The notes under the pieces were generated by a model. The model searched no databases. It had not been told where the DNA came from and saw nothing but the letters and a program-made list of their open reading frames with translations. Below are positions 1 to 5,582 of a stretch of 5,708 nucleotides of DNA, piece after piece. Origin of the DNA: Sulfurovum sp. (GTDB taxonomy: Bacteria; Campylobacterota; Campylobacteria; Campylobacterales; Sulfurovaceae); contig DAOVZV010000093.1 in assembly GCA_030634925.1 (NCBI GenBank), positions 1 through 5,708 of the forward strand. The letters run 5' to 3'. A program made the position numbers and the translations under genes. Numbering within the stretch: the first letter of the stretch is position 1; each line of letters begins with the position of its first letter.

Positions 1-109
1 CTTCAACATCTACTACTAATCTTTGCATGATGTCTACCTTTTTATTTATAACTATTATATCTTTATTTTTCTTTAGAACCTTAGTTTCAGCTAACAAACC
101 ACTAATCAT
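1..109 (-). CDS. Partial unidentified gene downstream of dxr (5' end only)
   Basis: An open frame starts at ATG (109-107) and runs off the left edge after 36 codons. It begins MISGLLAETKVLKKNKDII and later reads VDIMQRLVVDVE. An AGGTG five bases before the ATG is a fair ribosome-binding site, and the gap to the dxr stop is only 24 bases, so it is probably the next gene of the cdsA-dxr operon. The frame continues upstream of the ATG, back to the dxr stop, as FLLFLGVV. Together with the first residues this makes a signal-peptide-like hydrophobic stretch ending in LLA-E, but no normal start codon lies in that part. In Campylobacter jejuni the gene after dxr encodes a periplasmic protein, so an exported product would fit, but the visible 36 residues do not identify a family. 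Confidence 0.45.
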   Translation of the reverse strand, partial: MISGLLAETKVLKKNKDIIVINKKVDIMQRLVVDVE

Positions 110-133
110 TACAACACCTAAAAATAGAAGAAA

Positions 134-1213
134 TCAAAGACCTCTAGTATATCTCCTAACCTCTGTATCTATCTCTATAACCTCTTCTATATTTGTGGCT
201 TTTATATTTTCAAATTTACTATAGGCATCTAATACCATTTCACTCATCTCAAAAAATGAACATTTATTATTTTCAAATGCTTTGATAGCCTCTTCATTGG
301 ACGCATTTATCACGACTCCTAGATGAGGGTTTTTTAATATATGCTCTTTGATACTCCATATAGGATATCTAGACTCTTCTATAGGCAAAAACTCCAAAGA
401 ACCGATACTCAACAAATCAGTAGGAGGCAAAATCTCTTCACTTACTTCACCTAGAATAGCAAATGCGATAGGTAGCTTCATATCCACTCCTGCGAAATGA
501 GCTGTTGTCGAGCCATCTTTGAACTCTGCTAGTGCGTGTATGATTGATTTTTTCTCTATAAAGGCATCTATATTTGTGGTGTCAAACAACCATTTTGCTT
601 CTAATAATTCAAAGAGTTTATTGGTCATAGTGGCACTATCTATAGTTATTTTGTTTCCCATAGACCAGTTTGGATGTTTGAGTGCATCTGCAAAGGAGGC
701 ATCTTTGATTTTGTCTATATCCCAATCTCTAAATGCTCCACCACTGGCTGTAATATATAGCTTGTTGATAGGTCGCTGGTTCATCAAGTACCACAATCCA
801 AAGTGTTCGCTATCTATAGGTGTAATCATAGACATATCTATAAACTCACCAGCTACTACGAGTGATTCTTTGTTTGCTAGTGCTACTCTTTTGCCAAGTT
901 CTATGGATTTGAGAGTAGGGGCTAATCCTATATATCCAACTAAAGCATTGACTACAGTGGGACTATCTGAGCGTTCTATCAGTTCTAGTATCCCATCTTG
1001 ACCACACAATACTATAGGATGATTGACTCTATGTCTATCTTCTATATTGGCTATGGCTACTATTTTGGGATTGAACTTGGCTATCTGTTGATTGAGTAAA
1101 TCTATATTTGTCCCTGCTACTATCGCTTCTATAGATATATCATATCTTTTGGCGATAATTAGAGTATTGACTCCGATAGAACCAGTCGAACCCAATAGTA
1201 TGATGCTAGACAT
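134..1213 (-). CDS. dxr: 1-deoxy-D-xylulose 5-phosphate reductoisomerase
   Basis: This cytoplasmic enzyme catalyses the first committed step of the MEP isoprenoid pathway: NADPH-dependent rearrangement and reduction of 1-deoxyxylulose 5-phosphate to methylerythritol 4-phosphate, using a divalent metal. The 359-residue protein is full length for the family. The NADPH-binding loop GSTGSIG is at residues 8-14 and LANKESLV at 112-119. The metal ligands are visible in DSEH (Asp134, Glu136) and in TNKLFE (Glu202), matching Asp150, Glu152 and Glu231 of the E. coli enzyme. ASGGAFR (156-162) and HPNWSMG (180-186) form the substrate site, and INASNEEA (302-309) marks the C-terminal part. NKLFE replaces the common NKGLE, a change I associate with Campylobacterota. 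The start sits three bases after the cdsA stop with no convincing ribosome-binding site, so translation is probably coupled to cdsA. Confidence 0.97.
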   Translation of the reverse strand: MSSIILLGSTGSIGVNTLIIAKRYDISIEAIVAGTNIDLLNQQIAKFNPKIVAIANIEDRHRVNHPIVLCGQDGILELIERSDSPTVVNALVGYIGLAPTLKSIELGKRVALANKESLVVAGEFIDMSMITPIDSEHFGLWYLMNQRPINKLYITASGGAFRDWDIDKIKDASFADALKHPNWSMGNKITIDSATMTNKLFELLEAKWLFDTTNIDAFIEKKSIIHALAEFKDGSTTAHFAGVDMKLPIAFAILGEVSEEILPPTDLLSIGSLEFLPIEESRYPIWSIKEHILKNPHLGVVINASNEEAIKAFENNKCSFFEMSEMVLDAYSKFENIKATNIEEVIEIDTEVRRYTRGL

Positions 1214-1216
1214 AGA

Positions 1217-1975
1217 TTAAATCAAAGCTCTCAAAGATATAACCATAACAATAGCACCAAATAAGTATCCATCTATTCTATCCAATATACCACCATGTCC
1301 AGGGAGTAAATCTCCACTATCTTTGACTCCTGCTTCTCGTTTGAGATATGACTCAAATAGGTCTCCAAAGATAGATGATATAGCAGTCAGAAGTGATACA
1401 AAAAGTGCAATATACCAATCTACTACATACAATCCAGCAAATGTCCCACCAATAGTAGCCAATATAATACCACCAAATACACCTTCCAAAGTCTTGTTTG
1501 GAGATGTATCAGAGAATTTGGTTTTTCCTATAGCTTTGCCTGTAAAAAATGCACCTATATCGGTCAATGCTACTGTGACAAGAAGCCAAAACATAGACTC
1601 TATTCCGAAGTCTTTGTATAGTATCAAGAAGAATAGTATTCCACTTACAGGGTACAAAAATGGAAGTAGAAGTCTCTTGTCAAAATTGTGTAGATATGCT
1701 ATAGATGAAGCAAATACAATAGCTATCAAAAAGAACAAATCATCAGGGTTTGGATAGAAAAATGCTACTATCCACAAAAGTACAGCCCATACATAAGCAC
1801 CATTTGATGTGAGATTAAAGAGTTTCATCGCCTCATAAAAAGCAAAGATATATATAAGACCCAAAAATGCCCACATCACATAAAACTCATCAATCCACCC
1901 AATTACTCCCACTAATCCCAAAAGTCCTATACCCGTAAGCCATCGTTGCTGGAGGTTTGTCAATACTTTGCTCAT
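1217..1975 (-). CDS. cdsA: Phosphatidate cytidylyltransferase (CDP-diacylglycerol synthase)
   Basis: This integral membrane enzyme converts CTP and phosphatidic acid to CDP-diacylglycerol and pyrophosphate, the branch point to phosphatidylethanolamine and phosphatidylglycerol. The 252-residue protein is strongly hydrophobic, with about seven or eight membrane segments. It carries the family hallmarks: TDIGAFFTGK (138-147), SPNKTLEG (158-165, usually SPKKTWEG), and the C-terminal CDS signature starting SYLKRE at residue 209, with KDSGDLLPGHGG (218-229) and DRID (232-235). The family motif usually has Lys where Asn160 stands and Trp where Leu163 stands; both look tolerable. The ATG is preceded by AGGA (1985-1982) at a six-base spacing, and upstream lies an extended -10 promoter. 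It is the first gene of a minus-strand operon with dxr. Confidence 0.96.
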   Translation of the reverse strand: MSKVLTNLQQRWLTGIGLLGLVGVIGWIDEFYVMWAFLGLIYIFAFYEAMKLFNLTSNGAYVWAVLLWIVAFFYPNPDDLFFLIAIVFASSIAYLHNFDKRLLLPFLYPVSGILFFLILYKDFGIESMFWLLVTVALTDIGAFFTGKAIGKTKFSDTSPNKTLEGVFGGIILATIGGTFAGLYVVDWYIALFVSLLTAISSIFGDLFESYLKREAGVKDSGDLLPGHGGILDRIDGYLFGAIVMVISLRALI

Positions 1976-2004
1976 TATTTTTCCTGATATTTAATATAAA
2001 TACC

Positions 2005-2010
2005 ATTATA
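2005..2010 (-). promoter_or_regulatory. Extended -10 box of the cdsA-dxr promoter
   Basis: On the minus strand this is a perfect TATAAT preceded by TGG, that is, the extended form TGnTATAAT (2013-2005). It lies 29 bases before the cdsA start codon. No good TTGACA-like -35 is found at 16-18 bases, which is usual for the housekeeping sigma factor in Campylobacterota and is compensated by the TG extension. Predicted transcription starts near position 1998. Confidence 0.7.
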
Positions 2011-2035
2011 CCACAACCTCAATAACAAAAAAGGG

Positions 2036-2041
2036 TATAAT
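2036..2041 (+). promoter_or_regulatory. -10 box of the ciaB promoter
   Basis: A perfect TATAAT preceded by GGG lies 23 bases before the ciaB start codon. Transcription would start near 2048, giving a leader of under 20 bases that still includes the AGGAGA ribosome-binding site at 2053-2058. No -35 match is visible, but an A-run (2027-2032) sits just upstream. The region where its -35 would lie (about 2013-2018) is the extended -10 area of the opposing cdsA promoter. Confidence 0.65.
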
Positions 2042-2064
2042 TTCTAAATTTTAGGAGAGACAAT

Positions 2065-3903
2065 ATGACAAAACAAGAATTTATGAAAGACCTACAGACT
2101 ATATATAATGAACTACAGATGAGACAAGCTAGTCTCAATGACTATTACAAGCTTATAGACGGAGGACACGAAAACGCCGATATGTTGGTTGATGCCTTTT
2201 TGTCATTGATAGATGTACCTAGAGATGATGATAGTACTATGGCGTGTTTGACTCGTATTATCAATCTACGAGAAGATGCGTTAGAACAAGTACTAGAGAA
2301 GAGTGGATTTACACAAGATGAGATAATTATGAAAAAAGAGTTAGCTTATGGATTTGTAAGTACTATGCATATCAATCGTCACGAACGCTTCATAGCGTGG
2401 GTAGAAAAGAGTAAGCTATTGACACCTTTTTATCGTTCATTGATATTTGGAATGCACTATGTTGGTATCGCTTTGAGTGTATGGCAGAGTAGTTGGAATG
2501 ACCATATCATCAATGGCGTAAACCGTGATTTACACAAGCAGTTTGATGGTGATGATGACTCTGTATTTGCATTTTTGCAAGAGAAAAATCTATTGGACTT
2601 GGATGAGAGTGGAGTAGTGGGAGATAGATGTTATTCAGTATTGACTAGAGATAGTGATGGAGAGTATCAGAGTACGGCGTATGCCTTGGCATTCCCCCAA
2701 GAGGTCAATAAAGTAGTAATAGCACTAGAACAGCTAATAGGACTTATCAATACTTATGAAGATGAGGTATTTGGACAAAAAGAGCAGTGGCTAGAGTACT
2801 TCACAGCTATCAAAGATGCCTTTGGTCATACTATCACAGATGAGCTAATAGGCAAATGGGCAGATGTAGATAGGGCGTGGATGAGAGTCAAGACTCCTCT
2901 ACAAGTAGGTCATCCTCTGGAGTATTATGAAGACCACTACAGAAAAGCAGTAGCGTTGGAGTGGGATTTGCGTATCATCAATCCCAAACTACAAGAGGGT
3001 TCTGCGACCAAATCAAATATCAAAAACTTCTCTACACAAATGGCAAAAGAGTTAGGCAAAGATGCCATAGATACAATAGAAAAAAACCTAACACAAGTAG
3101 ATGAGACACAACTATACATAGGTCAGCCAATATTATATTATGGTGCAGAGTTCAATGGATTATTTTCAGCCCAAGTCGTACCAAATGACGAACAAGTATC
3201 ACAAGAGATGGGTAAAAAGATATTTGCATATTCAGACTTTGTAATGGAATCGAAAAAAGCCAAACCAATTATGAAACTTAGTGTAGAGACGATGGGCAGA
3301 GAGTTCGTCAAAAAACAAAAATCATTAGTAGAAAACAATCCGAAACTATGGCAAGAGATATATGATATATCCACAGTAGGACACGAATACGGTCATATAT
3401 TATGGATAGCATCAGACACAGAAAACCTGATGAATATCAAAGGAGCATTCAAAAATATAGAAGAGTTCAAAGCCACAGCAGGTGGACTAATGGCATTTTT
3501 CTCAAATGAAAAAGAGGAACTCAAAAAGCACATAGTAGATGATGTAGTAGGAAGAGCAGTAGGACTAATGGCATGGCGAGAAGTAGGTGAAGTATTACCA
3601 TACTATTGCGAAGGACTAATACACCTAGATATACTATTTAACTCCCAAATCATAAGCTACGACAAAGAGATAAAGATAGACTATAGCAAATATGACAATA
3701 TGAAAAAAGCATACCAAGAAGCATACAAAAACCTAGTACAAAACTACCTATCAAAAGCAGATGCCACAATCTACCTAAGCCAATACACAATCAAAAAAGA
3801 TGGAGTATACCTACCAATTAAAGAGAGTATCAGAGATTTTGTGGAGTCTTATTATAAGAGATACAAAGAGATAGGTCAGCAGAGTGTGAAGTTGCCTATT
3901 TAG
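2065..3903 (+). CDS. ciaB: CiaB-family protein, probable zinc metallopeptidase
   Basis: This 612-residue protein is a full-length homologue of Campylobacter jejuni CiaB (about 610 residues), named as an invasion antigen exported through the flagellar system. From memory of that sequence, shared blocks are HPLEYYEDHYRKAVALEWD (283-301), TQLY-GLFSAQVVPNDE (348-376) and STVGHEYGH through KNIEEFKATAGGLM (436-476). HEYGH (440-444) is a classic HExxH zinc motif, and the EE of EEFKA (466-467) lies 22-23 residues after the second His, about where gluzincins place the third ligand. There is no signal peptide or membrane segment, so the protein acts in the cytoplasm or leaves by a non-Sec route. The start is well supported by AGGAGA six bases upstream. 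An M3-like peptidase activity is inferred from the motif. An invasion role should not be assumed in a free-living relative. Confidence 0.92.
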   Translation: MTKQEFMKDLQTIYNELQMRQASLNDYYKLIDGGHENADMLVDAFLSLIDVPRDDDSTMACLTRIINLREDALEQVLEKSGFTQDEIIMKKELAYGFVSTMHINRHERFIAWVEKSKLLTPFYRSLIFGMHYVGIALSVWQSSWNDHIINGVNRDLHKQFDGDDDSVFAFLQEKNLLDLDESGVVGDRCYSVLTRDSDGEYQSTAYALAFPQEVNKVVIALEQLIGLINTYEDEVFGQKEQWLEYFTAIKDAFGHTITDELIGKWADVDRAWMRVKTPLQVGHPLEYYEDHYRKAVALEWDLRIINPKLQEGSATKSNIKNFSTQMAKELGKDAIDTIEKNLTQVDETQLYIGQPILYYGAEFNGLFSAQVVPNDEQVSQEMGKKIFAYSDFVMESKKAKPIMKLSVETMGREFVKKQKSLVENNPKLWQEIYDISTVGHEYGHILWIASDTENLMNIKGAFKNIEEFKATAGGLMAFFSNEKEELKKHIVDDVVGRAVGLMAWREVGEVLPYYCEGLIHLDILFNSQIISYDKEIKIDYSKYDNMKKAYQEAYKNLVQNYLSKADATIYLSQYTIKKDGVYLPIKESIRDFVESYYKRYKEIGQQSVKLPI

Positions 3904-3916
3904 TATTAAATTTAAG

Positions 3917-3943
3917 TATAATTTATCTAAAATATATTATAAT
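3917..3943 (+). promoter_or_regulatory. Candidate -10 boxes for the lipoprotein genes
   Basis: The 65-base gap after ciaB holds two perfect TATAAT hexamers, at 3917-3922 and 3938-3943. Either could drive the lipoprotein genes, with starts near 3929 or 3950. The gap is so AT-rich that chance matches are likely, and no -35 is clear. I see no terminator hairpin after ciaB, so read-through from its promoter is also possible. Confidence 0.4.
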
Positions 3944-3968
3944 AATCAAATATAAAAAGGAGTTAAAT

Positions 3969-4403
3969 ATGAAAATAATTTTTGCTTTTAAGTCTATAGT
4001 ACTTTTTGGAATAACACTTTTGCTCACAGGATGCATACCGTTTTATGCATATACTCCCAAGGAACTTCGTATCAAAGCAGAGAAAACTGAGCATATAGTC
4101 AATCGTAGCTATGCCGATGTGACTAAAACTTTCAAAAAAATGTCGCCACGATGTTTGAATCTTAATTATCGTTTAAGTGGGAATAATACCAATATAGATA
4201 GTGATTATCGTAGCCATATAACTGTTTTTCCTAATAAAACTACACTATATCTATCTCGTGTTCCTAATCATTTAAGTATGTCTCGACATTATGTGATGGT
4301 TGTAGATATTTATCCTAATGGCTCAAAGAGTACAAAGTTAGTGACATCCTTGAGTGATGCTGATGAGTTTAGACTCCTTACGGACGATTGGGCAAGGGGA
4401 TAG
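3969..4403 (+). CDS. Small lipoprotein of unknown function (first of three)
   Basis: The 144-residue product starts with a typical lipoprotein signal peptide: a Lys-containing n-region (MKIIFAFK), a hydrophobic core, and the lipobox LLTGC with the lipidated Cys at residue 22. The mature protein of about 122 residues would be anchored to a membrane facing the periplasm. Two residues after the lipid Cys is Phe, not Asp, so outer-membrane sorting is plausible. The body is hydrophilic with alternating strand-like patches (HITVFPNKTTLYLSRV, HYVMVVDIYP), suggesting a small beta-rich domain. One further Cys (62) occurs in SPRCLNLNYR. I do not recognise the family, and it does not share the motifs of the next two lipoproteins. 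The ATG is preceded by AGGAG (3958-3962) at six bases. The next gene's open frame overlaps its 3' end, so the three genes are probably co-transcribed. Confidence 0.85.
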   Translation: MKIIFAFKSIVLFGITLLLTGCIPFYAYTPKELRIKAEKTEHIVNRSYADVTKTFKKMSPRCLNLNYRLSGNNTNIDSDYRSHITVFPNKTTLYLSRVPNHLSMSRHYVMVVDIYPNGSKSTKLVTSLSDADEFRLLTDDWARG

Positions 4404-4918
4404 AGTATAGGATTTATGAATATATAAAATCAAATATAGTAAAAATAGGATTTATTTTAATATCTTTTACTCTTTTAGGGTGTCAATCTATAAAAGAATT
4501 AAATCCAAAATATAGTAAAAATGTAAATATTATTTATACTTTGAAGACTCCTGTTCGTTATATGGATGGAGTCAAGTACCAATCTTCTGGAGCTATCAAT
4601 AAAGTTATATACTTTACCGAACTAAATGAGATGTGTCAAAAGAAATATCTAGGAGCAACTCGTATAAAGCAAGGTACTATATCAGTAGGATTACCTCAAG
4701 ATAAGTGGATACTCATCAAGGTAGCATATAGTGGATTGATGCTAAGCAGACCAAATATGTCTCGTTCTGCTTATTTCAAAGTTAGAAAAGGATTTTCTTA
4801 TGAAATTCAAATCAGTTATCAAAAAAGTATCAATACGATAGATATTTATGAGATTAACCCCAATACACAAGCTAGAAAAGATGTTTACAAATCTTATCTT
4901 GACGACTGTGAATTATAA
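4388..4918 (+). CDS. Small lipoprotein of unknown function, abnormal start (second of three)
   Basis: The frame encodes a hydrophobic segment IVKIGFILISFTLLGC with a clear LLGC lipobox, then about 144 residues after the Cys. No ATG or GTG precedes the signal peptide in frame. The earliest start is TTG at 4388, overlapping the previous gene by 16 bases and giving an unusually long n-region with Cys at residue 32. An ATT at 4412, 11 bases after AAGGGGA, would give Cys 24. Numbering from the TTG, the mature part has two Cys (83 and 174), Trp107, RKGFSYE (133-139) and YEI (154-156). All of these recur at nearly the same spacing in the next lipoprotein, so the two are tandem paralogues, and the two Cys may form a disulfide in the periplasm. 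The family is not recognised. The gene may be translationally coupled to its upstream neighbour, or carry a small frameshift at its start. Confidence 0.72.
   Translation: MGKGIEYRIYEYIKSNIVKIGFILISFTLLGCQSIKELNPKYSKNVNIIYTLKTPVRYMDGVKYQSSGAINKVIYFTELNEMCQKKYLGATRIKQGTISVGLPQDKWILIKVAYSGLMLSRPNMSRSAYFKVRKGFSYEIQISYQKSINTIDIYEINPNTQARKDVYKSYLDDCEL
4394..4426 (+). promoter_or_regulatory. Ambiguous translation start region of the second lipoprotein
   Basis: This stretch holds AAGGGGA (4394-4400), the stop codon of the previous gene (4401-4403), AGGA (4409-4412), an ATG (4416-4418) and a TATATA tract (4421-4426). The ATG is one base out of frame with the lipoprotein and meets a TAA after three codons. 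Loss of one TA unit would join it in frame to the signal peptide, giving MNIKSNIVKIGF and placing the lipid Cys at residue 22. As it stands, initiation must use TTG at 4388 or a rare codon such as ATT at 4412. Confidence 0.5.
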
Positions 4919-4930
4919 AAAAGGAACATT

Positions 4931-5398
4931 ATGCCAAAAATTACTCTGATACTCATCTTCTTACTTATGATAGTAGGTTGTGATAATAAATATAAACAGC
5001 CTACTATAGGAGGTAATAATATTTTTATTACTTTTGGAAAACCTGCCAATATGACTTATGTTATGGCTGAAATAGAGATAAAATCATTAGATGGACAGTG
5101 TATTTCCAAAGCTTTAGGTACTAAAACTCTAAAACCAACTATCACAAATAGTTGGAGTATGACACCTAATGTATGGCATAGATTAAATTTAACTTTTATA
5201 AATGGAGCTACAGTAATATATGCTGATTATTTACGCTCAGAACCTTTTTTCTTTATGCCGAGAAAAGGATATAAATATACAGGTGAAATTCTACTCTCCT
5301 TAAAGAATAAACGCTCAAAGTTAAAACTATATGAGATAAGTAAATCAGGAAAGAAAAAAGAGGTAGAATTATATGCCTATCCTAAATCTTGTGAGTAG
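4931..5398 (+). CDS. Small lipoprotein of unknown function (third of three)
   Basis: The 155-residue product has a short lipoprotein signal peptide (MPKITLILIFLLMIVGC) with the lipidated Cys at residue 17. Asp follows directly, which in E. coli would favour retention in the inner membrane; whether that rule holds in Campylobacterota is uncertain. The mature part carries Cys57 in GQCISKALG, Trp82, PRKGYKY (110-116), KLYEI (132-136) and Cys154 near the C-terminus. These match Cys83, Trp107, RKGFSYE, DIYEI and Cys174 of the preceding lipoprotein with spacings that differ by zero to three residues, so the pair arose by duplication. The domain is probably a small beta fold with one disulfide. AAGGA five bases before the ATG is a good ribosome-binding site, and the gap to the previous gene is 12 bases, so the genes are likely co-transcribed. 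The family is not recognised. Confidence 0.86.
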   Translation: MPKITLILIFLLMIVGCDNKYKQPTIGGNNIFITFGKPANMTYVMAEIEIKSLDGQCISKALGTKTLKPTITNSWSMTPNVWHRLNLTFINGATVIYADYLRSEPFFFMPRKGYKYTGEILLSLKNKRSKLKLYEISKSGKKKEVELYAYPKSCE

Positions 5399-5407
5399 AG
5401 ATTTCTA

Positions 5408-5433
5408 TAGTTCCCACAAAATTGTGGGAACTA
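5408..5433. repeat. 26-base perfect palindrome after the lipoprotein genes
   Basis: The arms TAGTTCCCACAA and TTGTGGGAACTA pair perfectly over 12 bases around a central AA. The first arm begins nine bases after the third lipoprotein stop. In RNA it would form a stable hairpin. The plus-strand tail is seven A's then TTATTT, and the minus-strand tail is TAGAAAT, so neither direction has the U-tract of a standard intrinsic terminator. It may still end or protect the lipoprotein transcript as a 3' hairpin, or it may be a protein-binding palindrome. Confidence 0.8.
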
Positions 5434-5448
5434 AAAAAATTATTTACT

Positions 5449-5574
5449 TTAAAATCTTTGATTAAAAGAAGAAGCTTTATCATAATTACAATCTTCAGAA
5501 TTTGCTCTAGCATCATCTAAACTTTTCCATTCTACAGAAGTGTCATTCTCACATATAATTATTATAGATTTAAC
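5449..5574 (-). pseudogene. 3' remnant of an unidentified gene, no start codon
   Basis: On the minus strand, between a TGA (5577-5575) and a TAA (5451-5449), an open frame encodes 41 residues: VKSIIIICENDTSVEWKSL followed by DDARANSEDCNYDKASSFNQ and RF. The composition looks protein-like, with two Cys, a Trp, and an acidic to polar tail. There is no ATG, GTG or TTG in frame, and the first in-frame upstream codon is a stop. The probable transposase end lies eight bases away on the same strand in another frame. The simplest reading is the C-terminal tail of a gene whose 5' part was lost when the mobile element inserted. The original family is not recognised. Confidence 0.5.
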
Positions 5575-5582
5575 TCAAACTG

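Larger units (their letters stand above)
5399..5582. other. Intergenic zone between the lipoprotein genes and the mobile element
   Basis: Apart from the palindrome (5408-5433) and the startless remnant (5449-5574), this AT-rich stretch holds no intact gene. A TATAAT on the minus strand (5566-5561) falls inside the remnant; it may be chance or an outward-facing -10 near the end of the insertion element. I see no tRNA, integrase attachment core or direct repeat here. Confidence 0.5.

Noticed and set aside
27..224. Plus-strand frame of 65 codons starting with a hydrophobic, signal-peptide-like segment
   Set aside because: Most of it lies antisense to the end of dxr and the rest to the next operon gene. 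The hydrophobic look comes from T-rich antisense sequence, and there is no ribosome-binding site.
519..1001. Plus-strand frame of 160 codons
   Set aside because: It lies wholly antisense to the conserved catalytic region of dxr, and its peptide has no recognisable domain.
1323..1757. Plus-strand frame of 144 codons
   Set aside because: It lies wholly antisense to cdsA, including the CDS signature region, and shows no independent coding features.
1976..2064. Possible small RNA or riboswitch between cdsA and ciaB
   Set aside because: The gap is fully accounted for by two -10 boxes and two ribosome-binding sites, and I find no stable hairpin in it.
2937..3374. Two short minus-strand frames inside ciaB
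   Set aside because: They lie antisense to highly conserved CiaB blocks, with no start signals, and arise because that stretch is T-poor on the coding strand.
2065..3903. Naming the HExxH protein oligoendopeptidase F (M3)
   Set aside because: The overall sequence follows CiaB from end to end; the M3 resemblance is limited to the HEYGH motif and the position of the third ligand.
5408..5439. Calling the palindrome a standard intrinsic terminator
   Set aside because: A T-run is needed directly after the hairpin; the plus strand has an A-run there, and the minus strand has its T-run before the hairpin instead of after it.
5449..5574. A small intact gene with a rare start codon
   Set aside because: No ATG, GTG or TTG is in frame and the frame opens directly after a stop. 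An ATT or ATA start without a clear ribosome-binding site is less likely than a truncated remnant.
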